From: Sphaerosporella brunnea
Lineage: Eukaryota > Ascomycota > Pezizomycetes > Pezizales > Pyronemataceae
Direction: 5' to 3'
NCBI GenBank assembly: GCA_008704415.1
Contig: VXIS01000019.1
Span: 218,183 to 282,182 of the forward strand
Length of the DNA stretch: 64,000 nucleotides
Part shown: positions 44,293 through 55,865 of the stretch, piece by piece
How the letters are laid out: each line of letters begins with the position of its first letter
Numbering within the stretch: position 1 is the stretch's first letter
Program-made: the position numbers and the translations under genes
The notes under the pieces: model-generated
Seen by the model: the letters and a program-made list of their open reading frames with translations, nothing else
What the model was told of the DNA's origin: nothing
The model's database searches: none

Positions 44293-46435
44293 TGTTTACA
44301 AAACTAAAAGAAAGGAACGAGAGGTAGCTACGCTCACCAGGAGAAGAAGCAGGGCAAGTAAAAAACTAAAAGAACGTATGTACTATCTACTTAGGAAGTA
44401 TGTATGTGCCTGCACAGGGTAGTGGATGAAAACAGCAGCAACAGCGGAACCGTAACATCTCAAATGCCAGCGAAGGCGGATCCGCTGTGGTTATGAACCT
44501 GACAATCGGCCCATAGCTTTTCAAACCCCCCGGGTCGGCTCGGTGCTGTTGAAAGAAGGTGCAATAGCTTAGTGAGTGTGGTGAGACCTGATCAGGTTTG
44601 AGATTAAGGAGAGGCGGGGATGAGGAGGTTGATAAACCCTAGCCCTGGTCGAGAAAGCGATCCGAGGATTTCCACTGGGCCTGGTCGTCACGGGTCTCAT
44701 TCCTTCTGAAGCTGGTAACTCGACTCCTTCAAATTTGCTCTGGTGAATCAAACGAGAGGGAAAACTTCATGCATTTTCTTTGCAACTGCCTGAACCAATC
44801 TAGTAGCGGCGTTATAATTTGCGGGCAATGCACCTACAATAGCCATGGAGGAAGTGCAACAGGAATCTGGTAGAACAGTACTAGTTTAAGGAGTTTCGTT
44901 GGAGACGTTTTCGGCCACTCCTCTTTGATGTTGATAGGTTCCAGGAACTTAAAAGTCGGTCTCTGTAAACACTTTTGTTCCTTTGTGGTGCTTAGAAGTA
45001 CCGTAGAATCCCGGAGAAGTATCTGTTTTTGGAAGAAAATAAAGTCTTTGCGGCCATGAAAGCTAGAAACGCGTGGGCGCTGGGAGACAGAAGGAGACGG
45101 ATTGGCCTCATATTCGTGTCGTCGCCCGCGTCTCCCTCTGTTTAGGTTTCGCCGGGGCTTCGACAGCTCGTCCGCACTATAAAGTACACTTTTGGGCGCA
45201 GCTGCGTTATCACCAAATTTCTATGGTAGCGGGCGGATAGTTGTGAGCATGGGACTGTCGACAACATTCTACATTCGGTCGGCTAGTGGTCGAGCTTTCG
45301 CATTTGCAAACATAGATACCGAGCTTATACGGTTTTCTACGGGTACACTTTGAAAAGTAAGAGCAAAATCAAACCCTTTCAAATAAAATTGGCGAGGCGG
45401 TGAGTGACAGAGCGTGAGGATGTGCTTATTTTTGCGTTTGGGGAACCTCATGGCCTCTCAGCGTCGGCGCCCCTCGTCCTCGCCTTTCGCACAACCTCCC
45501 TCGCTGCCCAGGCAACTTCAGCCTGTCCTTTGACGATAGCCCAACCTCAACGTCCCAGTATTCCATGAATTCTTGAAGCTCACTGAGCTCAATGTTAAGC
45601 CCGATCCAACATCCGACAAGAGCACATACATCAGACGGGGGAGCTGAGGCTTCAAATGCTTTGAGGATTTCAGGATCAGGAAGACGAGACAAATTGAATA
45701 CTAGTAGGCACTTGAATTGTGTAGAATTATGGTGTATGTCGGATGAATTACTGTATCTACTGCTAATGAGTTGGATGGTGATTGGAGTGCTTTTATAGCT
45801 TTGCGGCTCGGTGTACGGATATTGCAACCGCTCGACATTTTCAGCAGCTCAAGGCACTCGTCGCTCCTTGGAGTTGATGCCATCACCGGCTGAAGCTGCC
45901 TGGTCCCCCGCACCTTCAAAATGACATCCTGGGCTGCGTTCGTCAGCTTGACAATCCCATATTAAGCTTTTATGCATGCTTACACTTTGGAAAACAAACA
46001 TCTAACGTTCGTTCTACAGCCGGCTATACTATTTAATCATCGTTAGATAACGGTAATCCTCGACCCCATTAGAGAGTTTGCTTAAATCCCAAATCGAACA
46101 TCTCAACCCCGATGCTGGCACTCAACATACGACGGCTCGGCGCAAATAGAATGAACCTGTAAGGGCGGCTTTATGGGAGATCTAGAGTAACGTTCAAAAG
46201 CTTAGCGCAAACATGGAATTTAAGCATGCAGCGCAAAATCTCTTAGTATTTGCAATTCAAAAGCCAAAAATCCAACAGAGACCAGTCAGGTACAAAATTC
46301 CAGACCGTGCCCATCGCGTCTGAACAAACCCCGAGTGACTCGCTGTGCGTCGTTGCCACGCCAACCGCCGCGCTAAGAGCAAAGCTACTCGAGCAAACAT
46401 CCGCCGCCTAGGGAGCTCACAAGCACACACTCACA
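44293..46435. other. Intergenic, with an uncertain ORF remnant
   Basis: A minus-strand frame of 133 codons at 45426-45827 (PDPEILKAFEASAPPS ... LSELQEFMEYWDVEVG) contains a GTATGT donor-like site exactly where the two arms differ by one T, so it may be part of a spliced gene. An upstream frame (KVRGTRQLQPVMASTPRSD) could belong to it. I cannot support a complete model. The same stretch is mirrored at 53722-55865. Confidence 0.35.
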
Positions 46436-47202
46436 ATGACGACGCCCGCGCCGCCGCCGCCGCAGCCGCCGCCGCTGATGCTGCACCACCTGCAAGCACC
46501 ACCGCAGCTGCAGCATCTGCAAGCATTGCACCACCAGCAGCAGCCGCCACATCCGCAGCAACGGCTTCCCTCTCCGTCGCAGCCGCCGCCGCAGCGGCCG
46601 CCGCAGCGACAACCCCCCAGCAGCGCAATCAACCCAACCAGCGCGCTTCAACTCCTACCCTCTATGTTTCACGCCGTGGTACATTCCCCTGTCTCCTCCC
46701 TCACGCGCCATCTTACTAACGCAGCGGCTTCTCGCAGCTCTGCCAAACCGCCGACGTCTTCAACTCCCCGCAGCGCCAACACCCGCGCGCTGTGTTGTAC
46801 ACAAACGCGCAGCTGCACGCGAGCATACCCGCGCTGTACGACCGCTTCCACTACGGGCTGGATATACTAGAGTACGAGATTGTGCGCGCCAAGGTGACGC
46901 TGCATAGGGATCTGGTGGTGTTGCGGAAGCAGCGAATGATTGAAGAGGAGTTGCGCAGGAAGGAGGAGGAGCTGTCGCGTCGCGAGAGGGAGCAGATAGA
47001 GCTTGAGAAAGGGGTGGATGATAGCGGTAGGGATCAACAGCAGCAACAGCAGCCACAGCAGCGGTTTGCGGATTTCCGGGATAGCACACCAGTTGACACC
47101 ACCACAACTAGCAGCAGCAGCACCGCCGTCGAACAGCCGACGGAGGATTTGGAAGACGAGGGTGCAGATATGGGGAGGTTTGACGATTTATTTGAGTACT
47201 AG
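46436..47202 (+). CDS. Q/P-rich coiled-coil protein with acidic tail (left-arm copy)
   Basis: Not recognised. Exons 46436-46678 and 46738-47202 give 235 residues; the 59-nt intron has a CTAAC branch and CGCAG acceptor. The first 80 residues are almost only Pro, Gln, His and Leu. The conserved-looking core is QTADVFNSPQRQHPRAVLYT, then ASIPALYDRFHYGLDILEYE, then IVRAKVTLHRDLVVLRKQR. It continues into a highly charged coiled coil (EEELRRKEEELSRREREQ), a Gln run and an acidic end (GRFDDLFEY). The composition suggests a nuclear transcription or chromatin co-factor, which is inference only. The mirror copy 52955-53721 encodes the same protein. Direction is opposite to TAF14 (convergent, 0.95 kb between stops). 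Confidence 0.7.
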
Positions 47203-48148
47203 GACTAGGCTTGCTTGCTTTACCGGGCGTCATAGGAGTTGTGTTTTGCTATTTCGTCAGGGGAACGGCTTGGACATGTATATGGTTGTGTCGGTTTGGG
47301 AAATACTGTAATGAGAGTTTTTTTTCACCAACGCTTCTTCTTCCAAAGGGATTATCATATACAGAGTGTCCTAAATTGCGGTACATGCTCCCGGCGTTAT
47401 CCCACAAAACTGCTTCCTCCCCGAGACAGACGGCAGAAGAGCAGTCCGAAACGTAGGGATAGAACACGCCCTCCCTCCAATCCACCCCCGGCAAGTAACA
47501 TGGAACGGACCCAGAAGAACAACAGCAGTAAAATACCTAGCTGGCAGAGAGTAAGAAGTGCGACAGGAACATGAACAGACGCAGGTAATCAAAAATATGA
47601 CTCCCCAAAACCCGCTAGCAATGAGAAGAAAGTACACACACAAAGTTGGCCCCACGAGTTAACCGAAAAGCAAGTACCCCGATAAAAGATAAAAGTCCAA
47701 GTAAAGAAAACGGAAGCCCAACAGTTTGTATTGCGCCCCCCCCCTCTCCCTCTTTTTTTCGCCGCCAACACCCCCCCCCCCCCACACATTGATCCCTCAT
47801 CTACCCTCCAGCCAGAAAGGTTGATCACAGCACACAAACAATGCGAGAAAAGACACCCGGCTTGAGAAAACCCAACCAAGCCAGCTGCTCACGATGATGA
47901 CAAAAAAAAAGGAAAAAGAAAACTGTGTGGTAGGTGAGGTGATAGGCCGATGAGGTGATGAGGTAGTAAAAGGTAAGAAGGTATCAAACCACAAAGAATT
48001 TTCTGATTCGTGCGTTGATTGATTCGACCAAGGTAGCAACTAGGTAAATCGGTAATCCTCTTTTCCCGTTCCCCAACATTCCCGGTATGGTTCGTGACAT
48101 GTACAGTTAGTGACGGAGAATGAGCGCAACTGGGCCGGTGAGTGCTGG
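47203..48148. other. Intergenic between convergent genes
   Basis: 3' flanks of the coiled-coil gene and TAF14. Contains a C homopolymer of about 13 at 47770 and a C-rich run at 47737, both with different lengths in the right arm (52370, 52410). Confidence 0.5.
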
Positions 48149-49349
48149 CTATACGCCAAGCGCCCCACAGTCTTGCACAAACCTCCACAGCATCTTGATG
48201 AGGTGCTCCGGCAAGGTGTAGAGGTCGACGTGGAATTCTCCCACTACATCATCGTCAGCATCCCCCTAGGGTTTAACGAGAAGGAAGGCCCTACGCTCAG
48301 TGTCGTTCTTGACATACGTTTCAGTTGTCTTGTGATCGTGAACCATTTGAACCACTTTTAACAGGTCATCTTCCCCTAGCCTCTGCAGAGCATCCGCCAG
48401 CTTCTCCATGTCGAACTGTTGGCAGTATTAGCGCAACGCAACGCCACTCCCCAGGTTGCCGTCTGTGTGCACCCACCGCCTTCTCATTCCGGGTCTTTTT
48501 CTTAGCCCGCTCTTCTCCCTCGTGTCTGCGACCCGCCCGCTTCCCAGTGCCGTTCTCTTCCGATACCGAGTTCGATCCTGGACAGGACCCGATAGTGCAA
48601 GCTGTTTCAGCAGGTTCGGACGAGGATTGACAAAAGTCTAGACAGCCGCGCCATTAACACCATTCCCAACGCAAACTAACAGTGAATGCGGCGAAGGAAA
48701 AAAACCCACCACGATGTGCGAACTCTCGTACTTGGATTTCTGGAAGTTGAGGTCGTGCTTGATATGGTGGTCGCCACCTTTGTCGATGGCGTGGAGCACG
48801 AGCTCCATGTCGAACTCTCCCCAGCCTCGCTCTTGCAGCGTAAATGGGGGCTTCCTGATGACTGTAGACTCTCAGCTCGATGTCGCTACAACTACTACCT
48901 CGTAGACTCGCAAGCGCGGTTCCACTCTTACCTCTGGTAGGATTCGTAAATGTAGGGTGCAGTTTATACGTGACCTTGTCGAAGACGCTCGCAGGATGCT
49001 CCTCTCCGTTCGGGCCAAGGAGGTACAGACGGATCGACCACTCGCGCATGGGGAAGCCTTGTTGTGCAGGTGGGAGATCGGCTCTAGCGGGGTGTTAGAA
49101 ACGCGTCGCGCAACACACACAACGCAGCAACCAGCGAAGGGAGGACGAAAAAAAAAAACGTACAAGACCGCCTGCTGCGTGACGAGCTTGACTTTCCGCG
49201 TAACCTGTCATGATAGACGTGATACCAATCAGCGCCGACAATATTCCCAACCGCATGCATGCTGTTTGCGCTCCAGCTCTCCCCCGCCATCCTTTTTCTC
49301 CTCTTTCCCCTCCAAAGACGACGCGCTGGAAGGAACGTACCTCCGTCAT
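48149..49349 (-). pseudogene. TAF14: TAF14, left-arm copy with one-base deletion
   Basis: Mirror of the intact gene at 50804-52006 (see there for domains). At about 48578-48582 the minus strand reads GTCCAGG where the other arm has GTCCCAGG. The missing C shifts frame after the YEATS domain and would remove the C-terminal ET domain. All splice sites are the same. Considering the pattern of indels between arms, this is more likely a sequencing error than a biological mutation. Confidence 0.85.
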
Positions 49350-49703
49350 TGTGGTGGTGCTGGATCTGAGAATTTGATTGTCAGTAGGGTTGTGGGTGTT
49401 GCCGTTGGGAGGTGCACAGCGCAAATTCAAATCGAGGGAGGGTTGCTCCTCTGCGGCGGGGAGGTTGTTGTCTCGCGTTGGTGTGGGGAAAAGAGCTGGA
49501 TGGGTGGCCGTGTCCACCTGTTGGATTTTACCCGCTCCTTTCACTTACAAGCACTCGACGCGAAAACACGAAACACTAACTATTAACTATTAACTTTCTT
49601 TCAACGATCTCGATCAAGTAATTTCCCGCTTCTATTTATTCAAAAAAATTATTCTCCATTTTCCTCTGCTTCCTATGTAGATTTCCCCTGAAACATAAAC
49701 AAC

Positions 49704-50057
49704 GATGATGCATATGGCGCCCCCGAACGATGCTGAGAATGGGACCGGAATGGCAATGGGACAACAACACTCGACAACCACACGCATCGCGCTTGAGAAC
49801 GCCAAGCCGATACGTGTCTCCCTCTTATTGGATAGAAACCCCGATCGCCAGAAAAACTTTTGCTTCACGCCTCCGGCGCAATAACTCAGGGCCGCTAGCG
49901 AGCCTGTATCGCCGCGCCGCGCACAAGTTGTTGCCACCATGGACCCGCACGCGAACGCCCCGCCCCTACCACCACGGACCCGAACGCCGCACCCCCTTTG
50001 AGGACCCATCCGACCCGATTGAGTCGTCCCAGATGCGCCGACACGAACAAAGCGGAC
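49704..50057 (+). pseudogene. Unrecognised gene, 5' part, cut by palindrome centre (left copy)
   Basis: Starts ATGATGCATATGGCGCC, divergent from TAF14 (about 350 bp between starts). About 55 codons are open (TTTRIALENAKPIRVSLLL), then the frame breaks. Compared with the right arm this copy lacks single bases at five places between 49880 and 50040. The gene cannot continue beyond 50057 because the sequence turns back on itself. Confidence 0.6.
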
Positions 50058-50092
50058 CACTGGGAGGCGCCCTGAAGGTCGACCTCCATGTT
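50058..50092. other. 35-bp spacer at palindrome centre
   Basis: The only single-copy DNA between the arms. It begins CACTGGGAGGCGCC and contains the perfect palindrome AGGTCGACCT (50076-50085). It also has GGAGG/CCTCC as an inverted pair. On the minus strand it continues the frame of the right-arm gene (NMEVDLQGASQ), so it is natural gene sequence and not a sequencing adapter that I recognise. Confidence 0.9.
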
Positions 50093-50448
50093 GTCCGCTT
50101 TGTTCGTGTCGGCCATCTGGGACGACTCAATCGGGTCGGATGGGTCCTCCAAAGGGGGTGCGGCGTTCGGGTCCGTGGTGGCTAGGGGCGGGGCGTTCGC
50201 GTGCGGGTCCATGGTGGCAACACACTTGTGCGCGGCGCGGCGATACAGGCTCGCTAGCGGCCCTGAGTTATTGCGCCCGGAGGCGTGAAGCAAAAGTTTT
50301 TCTGGCGATCGGGGTTTCTATCCAATAAGAGGGAGACACGTATCGGCTTGGCGTTCTCAAGCGCGATGCGTGTGGTTGTCGAGTGTTGTTGTCCCATTGC
50401 CATTCCGGTCCCATTCTCAGCATCGTTCGGGGGCGCCATATGCATCAT
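50093..50448 (-). pseudogene. Unrecognised gene, 5' part, cut by palindrome centre (right copy)
   Basis: Same gene as 49704-50057, cleaner copy. It begins MMHMAPPNDAENGTG, continues to KNFCFTPPG, then shifts by one base at a GGG run (about 50278). It runs on in the next frame (SGPLASLYRRAAHKC ... APPLEDPSDPIESSQ ... MADTNKAD) into the spacer. If the GGG run lacks one base, the true product would have more than 135 residues here. It is disordered and acidic towards the centre. No family recognised. Confidence 0.6.
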
Positions 50449-50803
50449 CGTTGTTTATGTTTCAGGGGAAATCTACATAGGAAGCAGAGGAAAATGGAGA
50501 ATAATTTTTTTGAATAAATAGAAGCGGGAAATTACTTGATCGAGATCGTTGAAAGAAAGTTAATAGTTAATAGTTAGTGTTTCGTGTTTTCGCGTCGAGT
50601 GCTTGTAAGTGAAAGGAGCGGGTAAAATCCAACAGGTGGACACGGCCACCCATCCAGCTCTTTTCCCCACACCAACGCGAGACAACAACCTCCCCGCCGC
50701 AGAGGAGCAACCCTCCCTCGATTTGAATTTGCGCTGTGCACCTCCCAACGGCAACACCCACAACCCTACTGACAATCAAATTCTCAGATCCAGCACCACC
50801 ACA

Positions 50804-52006
50804 ATGACGGAGGTACGTTCCTTCCAGCGCGTCGTCTTTGGAGGGGAAAGAGGAGAAAAAGGATGGCGGGGGAGAGCTGGAGCGCAAACAGCATGCATGC
50901 GGTTGGGAATATTGTCGGCGCTGATTGGTATCACGTCTATCATGACAGGTTACGCGGAAAGTCAAGCTCGTCACGCAGCAGGCGGTCTTGTACGTTTTTT
51001 TTTTTCGTCCCTCCCTTCGCTGGTTGCTGCGTTGTGTGTGTTGCGCGACGCGTTTCTAACACCCCGCTAGAGCCGATCTCCCACCTGCACAACAAGGCTT
51101 CCCCATGCGCGAGTGGTCGATCCGTCTGTACCTCCTTGGCCCGAACGGAGAGGAGCATCCTGCGAGCGTCTTCGACAAGGTCACGTATAAACTGCACCCT
51201 ACATTTACGAATCCTACCAGAGGTAAGAGTGGAACCGCGCTTGCGAGTCTACGAGGTAGTAGTTGTAGCGACATCGAGCTGAGAGTCTACAGTCATCAGG
51301 AAGCCCCCATTTACGCTGCAAGAGCGAGGCTGGGGAGAGTTCGACATGGAGCTCGTGCTCCACGCCATCGACAAAGGTGGCGACCACCATATCAAGCACG
51401 ACCTCAACTTCCAGAAATCCAAGTACGAGAGTTCGCACATCGTGGTGGGTTTTTTTCCTTCGCCGCATTCACTGTTAGTTTGCGTTGGGAATGGTGTTAA
51501 TGGCGCGGCTGTCTAGACTTTTGTCAATCCTCGTCCGAACCTGCTGAAACAGCTTGCACTATCGGGTCCTGTCCCAGGATCGAACTCGGTATCGGAAGAG
51601 AACGGCACTGGGAAGCGGGCGGGTCGCAGACACGAGGGAGAAGAGCGGGCTAAGAAAAAGACCCGGAATGAGAAGGCGGTGGGTGCACACAGACGGCAAC
51701 CTGGGGAGTGGCGTTGCGTTGCGCTAATACTGCCAACAGTTCGACATGGAGAAGCTGGCGGATGCTCTGCAGAGGCTAGGGGAAGATGACCTGTTAAAAG
51801 TGGTTCAAATGGTTCACGATCACAAGACAACTGAAACGTATGTCAAGAACGACACTGAGCGTAGGGCCTTCCTTCTCGTTAAACCCTAGGGGGATGCTGA
51901 CGATGATGTAGTGGGAGAATTCCACGTCGACCTCTACACCTTGCCGGAGCACCTCATCAAGATGCTGTGGAGGTTTGTGCAAGACTGTGGGGCGCTTGGC
52001 GTATAG
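50804..52006 (+). CDS. TAF14: TAF14/YEATS-domain transcription factor subunit
   Basis: Taf14 (Tfg3 in fission yeast) is a shared subunit of TFIID, TFIIF, SWI/SNF, INO80 and NuA3 that reads acylated histone H3. Exons: 50804-50812, 50949-50989, 51071-51222, 51293-51444, 51517-51678, 51740-51860 and 51912-52006, giving 243 residues, the length of yeast Taf14. The YEATS domain (about residues 10-125) has MREWSIRLYLLGPNGEEHP, VTYKLHPTFTNP, then RKPPFTLQERGWGEFDMEL (signature GWGEF) and HDLNFQKSKYESSHIV. After a basic linker (ERAKKKTRNEK) comes the ET domain, MEKLADALQRLGEDDLLKVV and GEFHVDLYTLPEHLIKMLW. The last small intron is inferred from frame. The first exon encodes only MTE. The left-arm copy is frameshifted. 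Confidence 0.95.
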
Positions 52007-52954
52007 CCAGCACTCACCGGCCCAGTTGCGCTCATTCTCCGTCACTAACTGTACATGTCACGAACCATACCGGGAATGTTGGGGAACGGGAAAAGAGGAT
52101 TACCGATTTACCTAGTTGCTACCTTGGTCGAATCAATCAACGCACGAATCAGAAAATTCTTTGTGGTTTGATACCTTCTTACCTTTTACTACCTCATCAC
52201 CTCATCGGCCTATCACCTCACCTACCACACAGTTTTCTTTTTCCTTTTTTTTTGTCATCATCGTGAGCAGCTGGCTTGGTTGGGTTTTCTCAAGCCGGGT
52301 GTCTTTTCTCGCATTGTTTGTGTGCTGTGATCAACCTTTCTGGCTGGAGGGTAGATGAGGGATCAATGTGTGGGGGGGGGGGGGGTGTTGGCGGCGAAAA
52401 AAAGAGGGAGAGGGGGGGGGCGCAATACAAACTGTTGGGCTTCCGTTTTCTTTACTTGGACTTTTATCTTTTATCGGGGTACTTGCTTTTCGGTTAACTC
52501 GTGGGGCCAACTTTGTGTGTGTACTTTCTTCTCATTGCTAGCGGGTTTTGGGGAGTCATATTTTTGATTACCTGCGTCTGTTCATGTTCCTGTCGCACTT
52601 CTTACTCTCTGCCAGCTAGGTATTTTACTGCTGTTGTTCTTCTGGGTCCGTTCCATGTTACTTGCCGGGGGTGGATTGGAGGGAGGGCGTGTTCTATCCC
52701 TACGTTTCGGACTGCTCTTCTGCCGTCTGTCTCGGGGAGGAAGCAGTTTTGTGGGATAACGCCGGGAGCATGTACCGCAATTTAGGACACTCTGTATATG
52801 ATAATCCCTTTGGAAGAAGAAGCGTTGGTGAAAAAAAAACTCTCATTACAGTATTTCCCAAACCGACACAACCATATACATGTCCAAGCCGTTCCCCTGA
52901 CGAAATAGCAAAACACAACTCCTATGACGCCCGGTAAAGCAAGCAAGCCTAGTC
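52007..52954. other. Intergenic (mirror of 47203-48148)
   Basis: Same content reversed; the G homopolymers at 52371-52385 and about 52412-52421 differ in length from the other arm. Confidence 0.5.
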
Positions 52955-53721
52955 CTAGTACTCAAATAAATCGTCAAACCTCCCCATATCTGCACCCTCG
53001 TCTTCCAAATCCTCCGTCGGCTGTTCGACGGCGGTGCTGCTGCTGCTAGTTGTGGTGGTGTCAACTGGTGTGCTATCCCGGAAATCCGCAAACCGCTGCT
53101 GTGGCTGCTGTTGCTGCTGTTGATCCCTACCGCTATCATCCACCCCTTTCTCAAGCTCTATCTGCTCCCTCTCGCGACGCGACAGCTCCTCCTCCTTCCT
53201 GCGCAACTCCTCTTCAATCATTCGCTGCTTCCGCAACACCACCAGATCCCTATGCAGCGTCACCTTGGCGCGCACAATCTCGTACTCTAGTATATCCAGC
53301 CCGTAGTGGAAGCGGTCGTACAGCGCGGGTATGCTCGCGTGCAGCTGCGCGTTTGTGTACAACACAGCGCGCGGGTGTTGGCGCTGCGGGGAGTTGAAGA
53401 CGTCGGCGGTTTGGCAGAGCTGCGAGAAGCCGCTGCGTTAGTAAGATGGCGCGTGAGGGAGGAGACAGGGGAATGTACCACGGCGTGAAACATAGAGGGT
53501 AGGAGTTGAAGCGCGCTGGTTGGGTTGATTGCGCTGCTGGGGGGTTGTCGCTGCGGCGGCCGCTGCGGCGGCGGCTGCGACGGAGAGGGAAGCCGTTGCT
53601 GCGGATGTGGCGGCTGCTGCTGGTGGTGCAATGCTTGCAGATGCTGCAGCTGCGGTGGTGCTTGCAGGTGGTGCAGCATCAGCGGCGGCGGCTGCGGCGG
53701 CGGCGGCGCGGGCGTCGTCAT
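52955..53721 (-). CDS. Q/P-rich coiled-coil protein (right-arm copy)
   Basis: Mirror of 46436-47202; exons 53721-53479 and 53419-52955, same 235 residues, no frame change seen. See the left-arm entry. Confidence 0.7.
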
Positions 53722-55865
53722 TGTGAGTGTGTGCTTGTGAGCTCCCTAGGCGGCGGATGTTTGCTCGAGTAGCTTTGCTCTTAGCGCGGCGGTTGGCGTG
53801 GCAACGACGCACAGCGAGTCACTCGGGGTTTGTTCAGACGCGATGGGCACGGTCTGGAATTTTGTACCTGACTGGTCTCTGTTGGATTTTTGGCTTTTGA
53901 ATTGCAAATACTAAGAGATTTTGCGCTGCATGCTTAAATTCCATGTTTGCGCTAAGCTTTTGAACGTTACTCTAGATCTCCCATAAAGCCGCCCTTACAG
54001 GTTCATTCTATTTGCGCCGAGCCGTCGTATGTTGAGTGCCAGCATCGGGGTTGAGATGTTCGATTTGGGATTTAAGCAAACTCTCTAATGGGGTCGAGGA
54101 TTACCGTTATCTAACGATGATTAAATAGTATAGCCGGCTGTAGAACGAACGTTAGATGTTTGTTTTCCAAAGTGTAAGCATGCATAAAAGCTTAATATGG
54201 GATTGTCAAGCTGACGAACGCAGCCCAGGATGTCATTTTGAAGGTGCGGGGGACCAGGCAGCTTCAGCCGGTGATGGCATCAACTCCAAGGAGCGACGAG
54301 TGCCTTGAGCTGCTGAAAATGTCGAGCGGTTGCAATATCCGTACACCGAGCCGCAAAGCTATAAAAGCACTCCAATCACCATCCAACTCATTAGCAGTAG
54401 ATACAGTAATTCATCCGACATACACCATAATTCTACACAATTCAAGTGCCTACTAGTATTCAATTTGTCTCGTCTTCCTGATCCTGAAATCCTCAAAGCA
54501 TTTGAAGCCTCAGCTCCCCCGTCTGATTGTATGTGCTCTTGTCGGATGTTGGATCGGGCTTAACATTGAGCTCAGTGAGCTTCAAGAATTCATGGAATAC
54601 TGGGACGTTGAGGTTGGGCTATCGTCAAAGGACAGGCTGAAGTTGCCTGGGCAGCGAGGGAGGTTGTGCGAAAGGCGAGGACGAGGGGCGCCGACGCTGA
54701 GAGGCCATGAGGTTCCCCAAACGCAAAAATAAGCACATCCTCACGCTCTGTCACTCACCGCCTCGCCAATTTTATTTGAAAGGGTTTGATTTTGCTCTTA
54801 CTTTTCAAAGTGTACCCGTAGAAAACCGTATAAGCTCGGTATCTATGTTTGCAAATGCGAAAGCTCGACCACTAGCCGACCGAATGTAGATATGTTGTCG
54901 ACAGTCCCATGCTCACAACTATCCGCCCGCTACCATAGAAATTTGGTTGATAACGCAGCTGCGCCCAAAAGTGTACTTATAGTGCGGACGAGCTGTCGAA
55001 GCCCCGGCGAAACCTAAACAGAGGGAGACGCGGGGCGACGACACGAATATGAGGCCAATCCGTCTCCTTCTGTCTCCCAGCGCCCACGCGTTTCTAGCTT
55101 TCATGCCGCAAAGACTTTATTTTCTTCCAAAACAGATACTTCTCCGGGATTCTACGGTACTTCTAAGCACCACAAAGGAACAAAAGTGTTTACAGAGACC
55201 GACTTTTAAGTTCCTGGAACCTATCAACATCAAAGAGGAGTGGCCGAAAACGTCTCCAACGAAACTCCTTAAACTAGTACTGTTCTACCAGATTCCTGTT
55301 GCACTTCCTCCATGGCTATTGTAGGTGCATTGCCCGCAAATTATAACGCCGCTACTAGATTGGTTCAGGCAGTTGCAAAGAAAATGCATGAAGTTTTCCC
55401 TCTCGTTTGATTCACCAGAGCAAATTTGAAGGAGTCGAGTTACCAGCTTCAGAAGGAATGAGACCCGTGACGACCAGGCCCAGTGGAAATCCTCGGATCG
55501 CTTTCTCGACCAGGGCTAGGGTTTATCAACCTCCTCATCCCCGCCTCTCCTTAATCTCAAACCTGATCAGGTCTCACCACACTCACTAAGCTATTGCACC
55601 TTCTTTCAACAGCACCGAGCCGACCCGGGGGGTTTGAAAAGCTATGGGCCGATTGTCAGGTTCATAACCACAGCGGATCCGCCTTCGCTGGCATTTGAGA
55701 TGTTACGGTTCCGCTGTTGCTGCTGTTTTCATCCACTACCCTGTGCAGGCACATACATACTTCCTAAGTAGATAGTACATACGTTCTTTTAGTTTTTTAC
55801 TTGCCCTGCTTCTTCTCCTGGTGAGCGTAGCTACCTCTCGTTCCTTTCTTTTAGTTTTGTAAACA
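53722..55865. other. Intergenic (mirror of 44293-46435)
   Basis: Carries the mirrored uncertain ORF (54330-54732, here with one extra T at about 54528). No further gene seen. Confidence 0.4.

Larger units (their letters stand above)
36143..50057 (+). repeat. Left arm of ~13.9-kb palindrome
   Basis: Reverse complement of 50093-64000. Mirror coordinates of matching features sum to between 100115 and 100158 all along the arm, so the arms are collinear with only small indels. The outer edge given here is only where the window ends on the other side; the true boundary is not visible. Confidence 0.97.

Noticed and set aside
45426..45827. 133-codon gene in the intergenic stretch
   Set aside because: No family, uncertain splicing and an indel between arms at the critical site; described only as an uncertain remnant.
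50058..50092. Missed sequencing adapter at the palindrome centre
   Set aside because: The 35 bp do not resemble a hairpin adapter that I know and they continue the frame of the adjoining gene, so the spacer is natural sequence.
50000..50150. Telomere-telomere fusion at the centre
   Set aside because: No TTAGGG or similar repeats near the junction.
49632..50521. Frames encoding GGAICIIVVYVSGEIYIGS on the antisense of the central gene
   Set aside because: Shadow frame opposite a better supported gene start; present twice only because of the palindrome.
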